In this document: positions 51,782-61,463 of the stretch, in pieces
Layout: every line of letters starts with the position of its first letter
Numbering within the stretch: the stretch's first letter is position 1
Source: Ignavibacteriales bacterium
GTDB lineage: Bacteria; Bacteroidota; Ignavibacteria; Ignavibacteriales; Melioribacteraceae
Length of the DNA stretch: 62,332 nt
Reading direction: 5' to 3'
Assembly: GCA_020061355.1 (NCBI GenBank)
Contig: JAGUYK010000025.1
Coordinates: 111,815 to 174,146 of the forward strand
Notes under the pieces: generated by a model
Seen by the model: only the letters and a program-made list of their open reading frames with translations
The model's database searches: none
Told to the model about the DNA's origin: nothing
Program-made: the position numbers and the translations under genes

Positions 51782-52894
51782 CTATTCTATTTTAATTTTC
51801 TCACACGATTTCAAAAATTCCGGGTCAACATCGGCACCATGCCCCGGCTCATCTGTAATAGTAATCTCTCCAACATTATACTGAGCGCCGCCAATTATCG
51901 GATCCTCTTTCATAAACAAGTAACCGTCGAGATCAGCATATTTAATGTTGGGTCGGGATGAAACAACATGGGCAGCAGCCGAAAGTCCTAACCTGGTTTC
52001 CGTCATGCATCCTAACATGCATTTTATTCCGGCACCTTCAGCAATTGCATTTATTTTCAGGGCGTTATGTATTCCACCTGACTTGGCGAGTTTGATGTTA
52101 AAATAATCGCAGCATCCATTAACTGCAAGTTTATATGCATCGTGATGATCGAAAAGAGATTCATCAGCCATTATAGCAATTGTAGTTTTCTCTCTTATTC
52201 TTTTGAGGTTTTCATAATCCCAGTAAGCGATTGGTTGTTCGCAATATTCAATTCCGAATGGTTCTAATGCTGTAAGCGTAGCAACAGCAGTATGATAATC
52301 CCAGCCCTGATTAGCGTCAATTCTTATTGGGAGTTTGTCACCTATTGCTCTCCGTATGCTTTTAATTCTTGCAACGTCCATTTCTTTTGTTGTGCCTAAT
52401 TTAACCTTGACAGCTTGAAATCCCTGGTTCATATAATCAACCGCTTTCTTTGCAACAATTTCCGGATCGCCAATACTGATTGTATTATCAGTCCAGAAAC
52501 TTCGTTTCCCACCTCCTAAGAGGGCATAAAGCGGAAGCCCGGCTACTTTACCGAGAATATCGTACAATGCCATATCAAAGGCACTTCTTATAGTGCTATT
52601 GAAGACCAGATATTTATTCATTTCACGATTTCTCTCCTCTATGTTCAAAGGGTCTTTACCGATCAGTAGCTTTGCAAGATCGGCAGCACCGGCAAGATTG
52701 ATCGATTGGGTCTCTCCGGTAATGCCCCAGTATGGATTAGCTTCACCCATTCCATAGATACCCTGATTAGTAATTACTTTCACAAATACGCTTTGTGCGC
52801 ATGTAATTTCCATTATCGCAATCTTAAATGGTTCGTGAAATGGGATATCGGCTTTGTAGATTTCAATCTGTTTGATCTTCAAATTGCTGTTCAT
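51782..52894 (-). CDS. Enolase-superfamily dipeptide epimerase (L-Ala-D/L-Glu epimerase-like)
   Basis: This is the only clear gene on the minus strand; the product has 370 residues. The muconate-lactonizing-enzyme subgroup pattern is complete: 'VKVKLG' (Lys163 and Lys165), metal ligands Asp193 ('RIDANQGW'), Glu219 ('EYCEQP') and Asp244 ('MADESL'), and the second base Lys268 ('NIKLAKSGG'). 'DLDG' (321-324) near the C-terminus is the place where dipeptide epimerases carry the Asp-x-Asp that binds the substrate amino group. It probably epimerises peptidoglycan-derived Ala-Glu or a related dipeptide; o-succinylbenzoate synthase or another racemase is less likely. AGGAG lies upstream of the start. 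No peptide-uptake genes are next to it. Confidence 0.87.
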   Translation of the reverse strand: MNSNLKIKQIEIYKADIPFHEPFKIAIMEITCAQSVFVKVITNQGIYGMGEANPYWGITGETQSINLAGAADLAKLLIGKDPLNIEERNREMNKYLVFNSTIRSAFDMALYDILGKVAGLPLYALLGGGKRSFWTDNTISIGDPEIVAKKAVDYMNQGFQAVKVKLGTTKEMDVARIKSIRRAIGDKLPIRIDANQGWDYHTAVATLTALEPFGIEYCEQPIAYWDYENLKRIREKTTIAIMADESLFDHHDAYKLAVNGCCDYFNIKLAKSGGIHNALKINAIAEGAGIKCMLGCMTETRLGLSAAAHVVSSRPNIKYADLDGYLFMKEDPIIGGAQYNVGEITITDEPGHGADVDPEFLKSCEKIKIE

Positions 52895-53432
52895 CTAAAT
52901 TTCTCCTGATAAGTTTTAATATCTATATATAAAATTATCTCTTACTTTGTATGAATTCCAAATCGATTATCAATATATTGTTGAGGAAACATTTTTGGTT
53001 TAAGATTCACTTCCTTTCATTGAAGAACCTTAATATTTATCTGATTTTACTATATAGTAATTACTAAGTGTGAAGTGACTACCCATTTGGGTTGTATTAT
53101 AGTTATATGAAAAAATAAATAGTGTTTTAAAATAAAAATCATTAATTTGAACAAGGATGAGGTTCATAAATCTTATTCCTCTTTAAATGTTATCACTCAA
53201 TAAATATTAGCTATATCTCCTATGTGCCAAACGGGTTTGCATTCTTATAAAGGAACAATACTCCATTCGTATAAAACAAAAATAAATCGTTGTCAATTAA
53301 ATCAAAGGAACACAAACATATTTTGAAACTATTAATCAAAATGAATCTCCCAATCGTTTCAGAGAATTAAAATAGAATTTCTATTTAAATAATAATGTGT
53401 TACAATCAATAACAAATTAGGAGGATGCTTTT
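52895..53432. other. 538-nt AT-rich divergent intergenic region
   Basis: No gene is supported. The region must hold divergent promoters for the epimerase (-) and the FG-GAP protein (+). Visible symmetric elements are the 14-nt palindrome TTACTATATAGTAA (53047-53060), ACCCATTTGGGT (53081-53092), and CAAAC/GTTTG (53228-53232 with 53235-53239). Any of these could be operators. The strong ribosome site AGGAGG is at 53419-53424. Confidence 0.5.
53419..53424 (+). promoter_or_regulatory. Strong ribosome binding site for the FG-GAP protein
   Basis: AGGAGG lies 8 nt before ATG 53433. Like the site at 3512, it is one of the few full Shine-Dalgarno sequences in the window and fixes the start. Confidence 0.75.
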
Positions 53433-55085
53433 ATGAAAAGAATTTCTATCTATTTTTTGTTTATCTCTTTACTATTTGTAACTCAAATAAGCGCACAATT
53501 ATTTACACGCACTGCTGAAATTAAAGAACCGTCTGGAAAAGAACGCGGTTTTGGCGGAGTAATTGCAGGTGTTGATTTTGATAAAGATGGCAAACCGGAA
53601 ATCTATGCATGCAATACGAATATGATTGACGGTGATTACGAGTTAATTCCAAGACTCTATAAATTCGAATGGAACGGTACCAAATGGGATTCTGTCTGGT
53701 CTGCAACTGCTCCAATTGCTACACAAAATACCTGGCCAGCACTCACCTGGGGCGATTTAGATAAAGATGGTAGGCCAGAAATATATTGGGGAGTTGTAAA
53801 TGCAACTGTGCCGATATCTGGTGGAACATATCAGGATGTACCTAGAATTCTAGTTTACGAGTATCCTGGTGATGGAAGTGATAATATGGGTGTATCGGAC
53901 GGACTCGGAGGATTCATGCCGAATGCTGCTACAAATATTGTCGCTGGCGCCGGACTGAATATCAGACCATTTAGGTTTGTTATTGCCGATCCGGACGGTG
54001 ATGGTAAGGACGAATTGATTTTTTGCGATCGTGCACCTTCTATGCATTTAGGAGTTCTCTCTGTCAATAATATCCCTGATTTAGGCGGTGGAACTGAAAC
54101 TTGGACAATCGAATATTCAGGGCAGGGAAATGCTGGTTTAGGAACTTCTAGTAAATGGGATGTCGCAGTTATTGGAAATGTCGTTTATGTAATTGATGGT
54201 GGTGGAAGGGTCTATGGAGTTAAATATTCTAATGGTGCTTGGCAGGAACCTAAGTTGCAAACCGGAATTGCAGGTAATAATGGTTCATTCAAAGGGAGCA
54301 AAGTTGTTGATATAAACAAAGACGGCAAGAAGGAAATTCTATTAGCCGAGTGGCTTGGTAATGCAAAGGGACAGGGTGCTAAAGTTTGGTTATTGCAGCA
54401 AGTAGCAGATACTCTTACTTCTACAGAAATTGCAGATGTTGAATCTCTTGGTGCTGTAAGACTTAATGGCGCTGATGCAGGTGATCTGGACGGAGATGGA
54501 AACTTAGATTTTGTTTTTGCTGCAAGATATGATGCTAATAATTCTAAAAAGGTACCTATTTTCAGGGTTGAATATCAGGGTGGTAATATTGCCAGCGCTG
54601 CAAGTTATACGGCTTCTGTAATTGATTCAGCGTATTGGACTAAAAACGGTGACATGGATGTTGTTGTTGTTGCAAATGTAGATGGAGACGCATCTGACGA
54701 AGTACTCTATACTCAGGGATATACTAGAGGAAATGCCAACGATGACCCGATGCCTCTTATTATTCTGGATAGACAGTTTACACCTGTATCGGTTGAGAAA
54801 TTAACGAGTACAATCCCAACCGAGTTTTATCTCGAGCAGAACTATCCTAATCCGTTCAACCCGGCAACACAAATTAAATTTGGTATTACTCAATCTGCGG
54901 ATGTTGAACTGAAAGTCTTTGATATTCTGGGAAGGGAAGTTGCCGTATTAATTAATAAAGAATTCTTTGCAGCCGGATCTTATGTTGTAAATTTCACAGC
55001 TTCAAATCTTGCGAGTGGTATTTATATATATAGGTTAACTACCGGTACGAATACAATTTCCAAGAAGATGCAGTTACTCAAATAA
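53433..55085 (+). CDS. Secreted FG-GAP/VCBS-repeat beta-propeller protein with T9SS C-terminal domain
   Basis: The protein has 550 residues with a signal peptide to about 21 ('VTQISAQ'). Six calcium-loop repeats of form D.D.DG..(D/E) occur at about residues 46 ('DFDKDGKPEI'), 107 ('DLDKDGRPEI'), 185 ('DPDGDGKDEL'), 291 ('DINKDGKKEI'), 349 ('DLDGDGNLDF') and 414 ('NVDGDASDEV'). They indicate an integrin-alpha/VCBS-like propeller. A canonical T9SS sorting domain follows (about 464-550, 'QNYPNPFNPATQ'). No catalytic motif is seen; adhesion or ligand display at the surface is likely. A strong ribosome site, its own 5' region and its own terminator make it a single-gene unit, probably abundant. 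It lies directly upstream of TonB cassette 2. Confidence 0.85.
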   Translation: MKRISIYFLFISLLFVTQISAQLFTRTAEIKEPSGKERGFGGVIAGVDFDKDGKPEIYACNTNMIDGDYELIPRLYKFEWNGTKWDSVWSATAPIATQNTWPALTWGDLDKDGRPEIYWGVVNATVPISGGTYQDVPRILVYEYPGDGSDNMGVSDGLGGFMPNAATNIVAGAGLNIRPFRFVIADPDGDGKDELIFCDRAPSMHLGVLSVNNIPDLGGGTETWTIEYSGQGNAGLGTSSKWDVAVIGNVVYVIDGGGRVYGVKYSNGAWQEPKLQTGIAGNNGSFKGSKVVDINKDGKKEILLAEWLGNAKGQGAKVWLLQQVADTLTSTEIADVESLGAVRLNGADAGDLDGDGNLDFVFAARYDANNSKKVPIFRVEYQGGNIASAASYTASVIDSAYWTKNGDMDVVVVANVDGDASDEVLYTQGYTRGNANDDPMPLIILDRQFTPVSVEKLTSTIPTEFYLEQNYPNPFNPATQIKFGITQSADVELKVFDILGREVAVLINKEFFAAGSYVVNFTASNLASGIYIYRLTTGTNTISKKMQLLK

Positions 55086-55098
55086 TTTGTACTTTTTA

Positions 55099-55168
55099 AA
55101 AGGGTTGTCAGAATAAATTTAATATTCGTTCCTCAACGGATAAGACATTCTGATAACCCTTTCTTTTT
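55099..55168 (+). terminator. Rho-independent terminator after the FG-GAP protein gene
   Basis: AAAGGGTTGTCAGAAT (55099-55114) pairs with ATTCTGATAACCCTTT (55147-55162), 15 Watson-Crick pairs plus one G-T, with a 32-nt loop and a trailing CTTTTT. Confidence 0.85.
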
Positions 55169-55203
55169 AATTTAGCTTTCAAAAAAATGAATAGTTTTTT
55201 ACA

Positions 55204-55220
55204 AAACTGTTCGGCAGTTT
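55204..55220 (+). other. Hairpin in the leader of the second TonB receptor gene
   Basis: AAACTG (55204-55209) pairs with CAGTTT (55215-55220) around a TTCGG loop, 42 nt upstream of ATG 55263. It is comparable in position to the hairpin ahead of the first TonB gene but differs in sequence. Confidence 0.35.
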
Positions 55221-55262
55221 ACGGTACGGTTTTATACACTTAATTATGGTACTGAGGTAACG

Positions 55263-58001
55263 ATGAAAAAAAATTTATCTTTATCTGCCTTCCTTTTAAT
55301 TTATTCCATCTTTTTTAATATCCAGTTATTTGCCGGAATAACCGGAAAAATTGCCGGAAAAGTAACCGAGGCAGGGACGGGAGAAGCACTTATTGGTATT
55401 AATATTATTATCCAGGGAACTACATTCGGAGCGGCTACTAATGTTGATGGCAGCTATGTAATTAATAATATTGAACCGGGAGTTTATACTTTAGTTTTTA
55501 GCGGTATTGGTTTTCAAAAAAAGATGATTACTAATATAAAGGTATCAAGTGATTTTACAACTAGAATTGATGTTGAACTCCAAACCGAAGATATTAATCT
55601 GGAAACTATTGTTGTTGAAGCAGTGCGCCCGCTGGTTAGAAAAGATCTAACATCCTCTCAAACATCTATTGATGAGTCGCAGATTAAATCCTTACCGGTA
55701 GAAAGTATAAGTCAAATATTATCTCTTCAAGCCGGTATTACAAGAGGGTCTGGAGGAGAACTGCATATCCGCGGCGGAAGGTCCACAGAAATTGCTTACA
55801 ACGTTAATGACGTCTCGGCGGTAAATCCATATGATTTTGGCAGAACAGTTCAGATTTCTACCAATGCTATTCAAGAACTTTCTGTAGTGAGCGGTACATT
55901 TAATGCCGAGTATGGAAACGCATTGAGCGGTATTGTCAATTCTATAACTAAAGAAGGCGGTTCAAGATATAGCGGAACACTTACCTATTACGCCGGAGAT
56001 TATTTCAGTTCGGCAAAAGATATTTTTTTTAACATAGATGATATCAGCCCGGTTAATAACCAGGTTTTCGAAGGAACATTCGGCGGACCGATTCCTCTAT
56101 CGGATGATAAAGTTTCTTTTTTCCTATCCGGAAGATATGATTACGATAAAGGCTATTTATATGGGATACGTCAGCACACTGTATTCGATTCCCTTTCAAG
56201 AGATCCGCTGAGAGCGGGTGAATTAAATATTGCTCAGACGGGAGATAATTCAATCATTTCCATGAACCCTAGTAAAGACTTAAACGCCACGGCAAAACTA
56301 ACTTATAAACCAATACCAACTGTTAAGTTCAATTATGATCTTATTTATTCTAATTCAGATTATCAGACTTATACACATAATTATAAATATAATCCCGATG
56401 CAAATTACCAGCGATTTCAATGGGGACTAATAAACTCTTTAGAATACAGACATGCAGTTAGTAACACTACATTCTTCTCGTTAAAAGGTTCATACAGTGT
56501 ATACGATTTTAAAAGGTATTTATTCCCATTGCTGGATGAATCAGGAAATGAAGTATCATTCCATCCGGGAATGGATTTGGGGCTTTATCATGCAGATCCG
56601 CGCTATCAACCTCAGGATAAAAGCAATAGCTACAGCAGCTACACCTTTGTTTCCGGAGGCACACAGCCCGAACATTTTTACCAGCGTTCTTATACAACCG
56701 AACTTAAATTTGATATTACAAGTCAGTTAACAAATCAGCACGAGGTTAAATTTGGTTTGAAGAGTAAGTGGGATACGATGGATTTTATTTTCTTTGAAAT
56801 ACTTAGAGACAGGAACAATTATCTAACGCCTATTATTCCTAATCCGGTTAATCAAAAAGGTTCTATCGATATCTATTCCCGTTCACCGCGGCAAATATCA
56901 ACTTACCTGCAGGATAAAATGGAATTTGAGAGCATGATCTTGAATGCCGGAGTAAGAGTTGATTACTTTATGGCGAACGCAGTATATGCCCCGGATCCAT
57001 TTAAACCGACTAAGAATCTTACGGATGCTAAAGGAAAACTTACAATAAGTCCAAGGCTTGGAGTTTCATTTCCAATAACAGATAAGGGAATTATTCACTT
57101 CTCGTATGGTCACTTCTATCAATTACCTCCTTACAGGTATTTGTATACCAATCCGGAATTTGAGGATATAGCAAATGAACCCGTTTATGGAAATGCAAAC
57201 CTTAATCCCGAAAGAACGGTTACTTACGAACTCGGGTTGCAGCAGCAGATGACGGAATCAGTTGCATTCAATATAACAGGTTTTTATAAAGATGTCCGCG
57301 ATCTTCTGGCTGTTCAGCAAATAAGAATAAGTAGTAATTCCATATATCAAAAATATGTTAACAAAGATTATGGCAACATTAAAGGAATAACCTTTTCACT
57401 TACAAAGAGAAAACTTCCGGCAGAACTATTCAGTGCATCCCTGGATTATACTTTCCAGGTTGCCGAAGGAAATGAAACGGGTGCCGATGCATTTTTTATT
57501 GATCTTCAATCGGGAAGGCAGAGTGAAAAAATCCCCGTACCGTTAGGTTGGGACCAGACACATACGTTAAACGGGGTTATTACATTTGGCGGTGATAAAG
57601 ATTGGAACGCAACTATTACGGCTTCTATCTCTTCGGGACTTCCATATTCACCGCGACTTTATGAGCAACAGATTTATTTGCGTTCCAACAGTGAAAGAAA
57701 ACCATTTTATGCAAATGTGGATCTATTATTTAATAAATCTTTTACTATAGCCGGCAGAACAAGCGTAACACTATTCCTGAAAGTATTCAATCTATTAGAT
57801 TCTCAAAACGAACGGTTTGTTTATGATGACACCGGAAGGGCAGGCTATTCATTAGAAGCTACTCAGGGCGGTCCGCAGGCGACCAATCTGATTTCACAAA
57901 AATATCCAAGTATCAAATCTGCAAATGAATACTTTAACCGACCAAACTATTACTCAGCACCAAGAGAAGTTAGGGTTGGTTTAACCTTAGAAGTTAATTG
58001 A
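55263..58001 (+). CDS. TonB-dependent outer-membrane receptor with carboxypeptidase-regulatory-like N-terminal domain (SusC-like, cassette 2)
   Basis: The protein has 912 residues. A signal peptide (about 1-24, 'QLFAG') is followed by a CarboxypepD_reg-like domain (about 26-112; 'GKIAGKVTEAGTGEALIG', 'EPGVYTLVFSGIGF'). A plug (about 118-225; 'VEAVRPLV', 'HIRGGRSTEIAYNVND', 'SGTFNAEYGNALSGIVN') and a barrel ending 'PREVRVGLTLEVN' complete the protein. It is a clear paralogue of the receptor at 6265, with shared motifs throughout ('PVES', 'PRLGVSFP', 'IHFSYGHFYQ', 'PLGWDQTHTLN'). GAGG precedes the ATG. Again no SusD gene follows. The ligand is unknown; the plug and barrel differ enough from copy 1 that a different ligand is possible. 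Confidence 0.9.
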   Translation: MKKNLSLSAFLLIYSIFFNIQLFAGITGKIAGKVTEAGTGEALIGINIIIQGTTFGAATNVDGSYVINNIEPGVYTLVFSGIGFQKKMITNIKVSSDFTTRIDVELQTEDINLETIVVEAVRPLVRKDLTSSQTSIDESQIKSLPVESISQILSLQAGITRGSGGELHIRGGRSTEIAYNVNDVSAVNPYDFGRTVQISTNAIQELSVVSGTFNAEYGNALSGIVNSITKEGGSRYSGTLTYYAGDYFSSAKDIFFNIDDISPVNNQVFEGTFGGPIPLSDDKVSFFLSGRYDYDKGYLYGIRQHTVFDSLSRDPLRAGELNIAQTGDNSIISMNPSKDLNATAKLTYKPIPTVKFNYDLIYSNSDYQTYTHNYKYNPDANYQRFQWGLINSLEYRHAVSNTTFFSLKGSYSVYDFKRYLFPLLDESGNEVSFHPGMDLGLYHADPRYQPQDKSNSYSSYTFVSGGTQPEHFYQRSYTTELKFDITSQLTNQHEVKFGLKSKWDTMDFIFFEILRDRNNYLTPIIPNPVNQKGSIDIYSRSPRQISTYLQDKMEFESMILNAGVRVDYFMANAVYAPDPFKPTKNLTDAKGKLTISPRLGVSFPITDKGIIHFSYGHFYQLPPYRYLYTNPEFEDIANEPVYGNANLNPERTVTYELGLQQQMTESVAFNITGFYKDVRDLLAVQQIRISSNSIYQKYVNKDYGNIKGITFSLTKRKLPAELFSASLDYTFQVAEGNETGADAFFIDLQSGRQSEKIPVPLGWDQTHTLNGVITFGGDKDWNATITASISSGLPYSPRLYEQQIYLRSNSERKPFYANVDLLFNKSFTIAGRTSVTLFLKVFNLLDSQNERFVYDDTGRAGYSLEATQGGPQATNLISQKYPSIKSANEYFNRPNYYSAPREVRVGLTLEVN

Positions 58002-58019
58002 AATTTATGGAGCAATAAA

Positions 58020-61000
58020 ATGCTGAAAATAAAATTGACATATCTTAAGCTGGTTATATGTTTTTTACCACTTCTTGTTGAATCAGGTTTTGCTCAATCG
58101 GAGTCGGTTAAACAGAGAAGGGCAGTTGAACATCAGGCCGTAAGAGATTTTCTGAATTATAAATATTCCATTTCACCAATTAGTACAAATAGTACAAATA
58201 CTAAATCCGAAAAGTATAGTTTGCGTAATATGATGAAAACTGCAGGTGATGCTGATAGAAAATCTTTTTTTATGAACGGGAATAATGTTTCGGTTGAAAT
58301 TGAAAATTACGGTGGTATTGCCCCCGGTTACGGAGGAATAAGAGAAATTACAAATTTGATCTGGCGGGATGCTCCATACATTTTTCAATTCTGCCCCATA
58401 GTTGGTGCTTCTGTAGTCGATACTTCAGGTAAACGGATTCATATAATTACCGACGGTATGAATGATTATGATAGACCCGGTTTAAGGGAAATTGATCCTG
58501 CAACCGGATTCAAGTGGCAATGGCAGCCGTTACCCGTTTATGCAGATCCTAATCAACCTTACATTGCTTCAAACCCAGCTTTTGATTCCGACCGTGATGG
58601 TAAACCCGATAGCTGGCCGAGAGAATGGTATAATGAATTCCTGGGGCAATATGTTTGGCCCGGATATTTAACGCAGGGTGAAAACAATGCAGACCTTGAA
58701 GCATACTGGGCAATGGATGATAGAGATAATAAAGAGTTTGGCTATTATCCGTTTAATAATGATAAAACAAGAAAGGGAATTGGAGTTCAGGTTGATAGCA
58801 GAGCATTTCAATGGAGCAATTCTTTAGCGTCGAATGCCATCTTCTTCGTCTGGTCTATAACAAATGTAAGCGATAAACATCTGGACTCTCTGATGTTTGG
58901 TATTTACGGAGATCCGGATATTGGCGGGGCAGATAATAAAGATGATAACGGACTTTTTATTTCTCCTTTCGATACAAGAGTACCGCTCTATGCTCGTAAC
59001 ATGGTTTACTTTTTTGATCCGGATGGAATTGGAGATGCCGGAAGGAAATTGGGATACCTTGGTTGTAAGTTTCTTGAGTCACCGGGAAATCCGGATGATG
59101 GAATCGATAATGATGGCGATGGTATGATAGATGAAAGGCAGGATAATAATATAGATGAAGATGGAGATTGGAATCCTGATACTGACGATGTTGGTATGGA
59201 TGGAATTCCTAATACGGGCGATTTTGGAGAAGGAGATGGAATTCCGACTTTAGGTAAAAGGCTGCATGATGGAAGACCCGATCCACTTCAACCCGGTGAA
59301 CCGAATTTCGGTTATACTGATTTGGATGAATCAGATCAGATCGGGTTAACAAGTTTCAAGAGTTCGCAGTGGGCAACTGATTTGAGAATTGCCTATGATG
59401 AGGATATCTGGAATGCTACAACTCCCGGTAGCTTTAGTGAGATTACACAAAACGAGGATATAGTTTTTATTTTTAGTTCAAGTTATATTTCTCTGGCACC
59501 GGGTGAAACAAAAAGAATTTCAATGGCATTTCTTTTTGGTGAGGATCTTAACGATCTTCTTACAACCGCAGAGACAGTTCAGGATATTTACAATAAAAAT
59601 TACAGATTCTTCCGTCCGCCAAGTCTTCCAAAAGTAACTGCTGTTGCCGATGATAAGAAGGTTACTTTGTTTTGGGATTCAAGTTCGGAAGAAAGTGTAG
59701 ATCCAATTACCGGGAAAGATTTTGAAGGATATGTTATTTACAGAAGTACACGTCCGGATTTTGCTGATATCCAGACAATTACAGACGGAAGGGGTGCACG
59801 ATTTTTATATTCACCGTTAAAGGATTTAAAAGGTTTCGATGCGAAGTGGGACCTTAATAATTCCTGGAAAGGTTATCATCCGGTACCTTATATGGGAAGA
59901 GGATTGAATTATTATCTAGGCGATAATTCCGGTTTGGTTCATACGTTCGTTGATTCTAACCAGGTTAGAAACGGGCAAACATATTATTATGCAGTTGTTG
60001 CATATGACCACGGGGATTCATTAGGGATTCCACCTTCCGAGACCACAAAGAAAATTTCGTCAGACCCTATTACAAGTAAATTAATCTTCGATGATAACAC
60101 CGTACAGGTAATTCCCGGTCCTCGTACAAGCGGATATAATCGCCCTGAAATTAAACCGACCGATGTTCAGCATCTTAGTGGTATTGGAAATGGTGAAGTT
60201 AGTTTTAGTATTCTGAATGATTTAAAAATTAAAGAAGATACTTACACACTTAGGTTTAGGGATACTCTTTTTACTCCCGAAAAACCGATATTAGCAAAAA
60301 ATTATTCTGTTACAGGGGAAAAAGCTATTAAAGAATCTTTTTACCTGTATGGTACTAAATTTACAAACCTTTCCCAGGATAATATAATCAACGATGCCAC
60401 ATTACAGGTGACCGATGCCTCAGGTAAAGTTTTTGTAAATGGAGTTGACTACGAATTGAATATACAAAAGGGTCAAATCAAAAGAACCGATAATAGTACC
60501 ATGAAAGAAGCTACAGAATATTTTATCACTTATAAAAATTATAAAGTATATCAAAGTCGGGCACTTAATGGTGAGGATTCCAATCCGGTATTTGACGGAG
60601 TCTTACTACGAGTAAAAGATTATCCCGCACTTGCATTTGATAATGTAAGATCTAAATGGTCTTCCGGTATTGATCTTCCATTCAGGTTTTACTTACGGTC
60701 TGCTGGTAATCCCAGGGCGGAACCTGCAGATTATGTAGTTACATTCTCAAATGTAAATATTTCAACAGCAAAGAAATTTGTTGTAGGAAAGGGTTTTATC
60801 GATATACCCGTTAAGTACAAAGTTGAAGATGTTACTTCTGGTGTTCCTGTTCCGGTTGTTACAAATCTTCAGGAAGCAGTAGCTTCAAACGATTCAGCAT
60901 GGACAGTGGGAGAAGAAATTGTTTTTTACAGAACGGGATCCGCCGGTGGACAGGGAGCTCCTATTGCATGGAGTTTAGTTGTTTCTGCATCGTCTTCAAC

Positions 61001-61445
61001 ACCATCAAGAATCCCCGGTCCGGGCGATGTTCTTTTCATTTATACAAAGAGACCCTACACTACTACGGATGTTTTTAAGATTCAGACTCAAGCCGGATTT
61101 GTAAAAAATGAAGAAGCTGCCAACAAACTTGATAATATCTATGTAGTTCCGAATCCTTATGTTGGAACGAATGAAATAGAACCGGCAAATAAATTACAAG
61201 GGCAGAACCGTGGTGAGAGGAGAATTTATTTTGAAAATCTTCCAATGAAATGTACAATTAGAATTTATACGTTGAATGGCGAGCTCGTTACAACTTTGTA
61301 TCATGATTCTACTTTTGATAATGGCAGGGAGTTCTGGAATTTGTTGAATAGTAACGGATTTAGTGTTGCATATGGTGTTTACCTGGCACATATCGATGCA
61401 CCCGAGATAGGTGAAAAACTAATTAAGTTTGCTCTTATAAAGTAA
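58020..61445 (+). CDS. Large secreted protein with Asp-rich calcium-type segment, Fn3-like domain and variant T9SS-like C-terminus (cassette 2)
   Basis: The protein has 1141 residues with a signal peptide to about 26 ('ESGFAQS'). It parallels the protein at 8991 along its length: 'LEAYWAMDDRDNKEF' (copy 1 'FEAFYVMDDSKDREF'), 'FLESPGN', an Asp-rich segment (about 358-440; 'IDNDGDGMIDERQDNNIDEDGDW' in outline, ending 'DLDESDQIGLTS'), and an Fn3-like domain (about 534-665, 'YYYAVVAYDHGD'). The C-terminus also matches ('YVVPNPYVG', 'GERRIYFENLP', 'TIRIYTLNGELVTTLY', 'AYGVYLAHIDAPE'). Copy 2 is 120 residues longer, mainly in the N-terminal part and between the Fn3 and C-terminal regions. GGAG precedes the start, 18 nt after the receptor stop. 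Function is unknown; it may form a surface lid or binding partner for the receptor, as SusD does for SusC. Confidence 0.75.
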   Translation: MLKIKLTYLKLVICFLPLLVESGFAQSESVKQRRAVEHQAVRDFLNYKYSISPISTNSTNTKSEKYSLRNMMKTAGDADRKSFFMNGNNVSVEIENYGGIAPGYGGIREITNLIWRDAPYIFQFCPIVGASVVDTSGKRIHIITDGMNDYDRPGLREIDPATGFKWQWQPLPVYADPNQPYIASNPAFDSDRDGKPDSWPREWYNEFLGQYVWPGYLTQGENNADLEAYWAMDDRDNKEFGYYPFNNDKTRKGIGVQVDSRAFQWSNSLASNAIFFVWSITNVSDKHLDSLMFGIYGDPDIGGADNKDDNGLFISPFDTRVPLYARNMVYFFDPDGIGDAGRKLGYLGCKFLESPGNPDDGIDNDGDGMIDERQDNNIDEDGDWNPDTDDVGMDGIPNTGDFGEGDGIPTLGKRLHDGRPDPLQPGEPNFGYTDLDESDQIGLTSFKSSQWATDLRIAYDEDIWNATTPGSFSEITQNEDIVFIFSSSYISLAPGETKRISMAFLFGEDLNDLLTTAETVQDIYNKNYRFFRPPSLPKVTAVADDKKVTLFWDSSSEESVDPITGKDFEGYVIYRSTRPDFADIQTITDGRGARFLYSPLKDLKGFDAKWDLNNSWKGYHPVPYMGRGLNYYLGDNSGLVHTFVDSNQVRNGQTYYYAVVAYDHGDSLGIPPSETTKKISSDPITSKLIFDDNTVQVIPGPRTSGYNRPEIKPTDVQHLSGIGNGEVSFSILNDLKIKEDTYTLRFRDTLFTPEKPILAKNYSVTGEKAIKESFYLYGTKFTNLSQDNIINDATLQVTDASGKVFVNGVDYELNIQKGQIKRTDNSTMKEATEYFITYKNYKVYQSRALNGEDSNPVFDGVLLRVKDYPALAFDNVRSKWSSGIDLPFRFYLRSAGNPRAEPADYVVTFSNVNISTAKKFVVGKGFIDIPVKYKVEDVTSGVPVPVVTNLQEAVASNDSAWTVGEEIVFYRTGSAGGQGAPIAWSLVVSASSSTPSRIPGPGDVLFIYTKRPYTTTDVFKIQTQAGFVKNEEAANKLDNIYVVPNPYVGTNEIEPANKLQGQNRGERRIYFENLPMKCTIRIYTLNGELVTTLYHDSTFDNGREFWNLLNSNGFSVAYGVYLAHIDAPEIGEKLIKFALIK

Positions 61446-61463
61446 AGAATTGCAGGAGACCTT

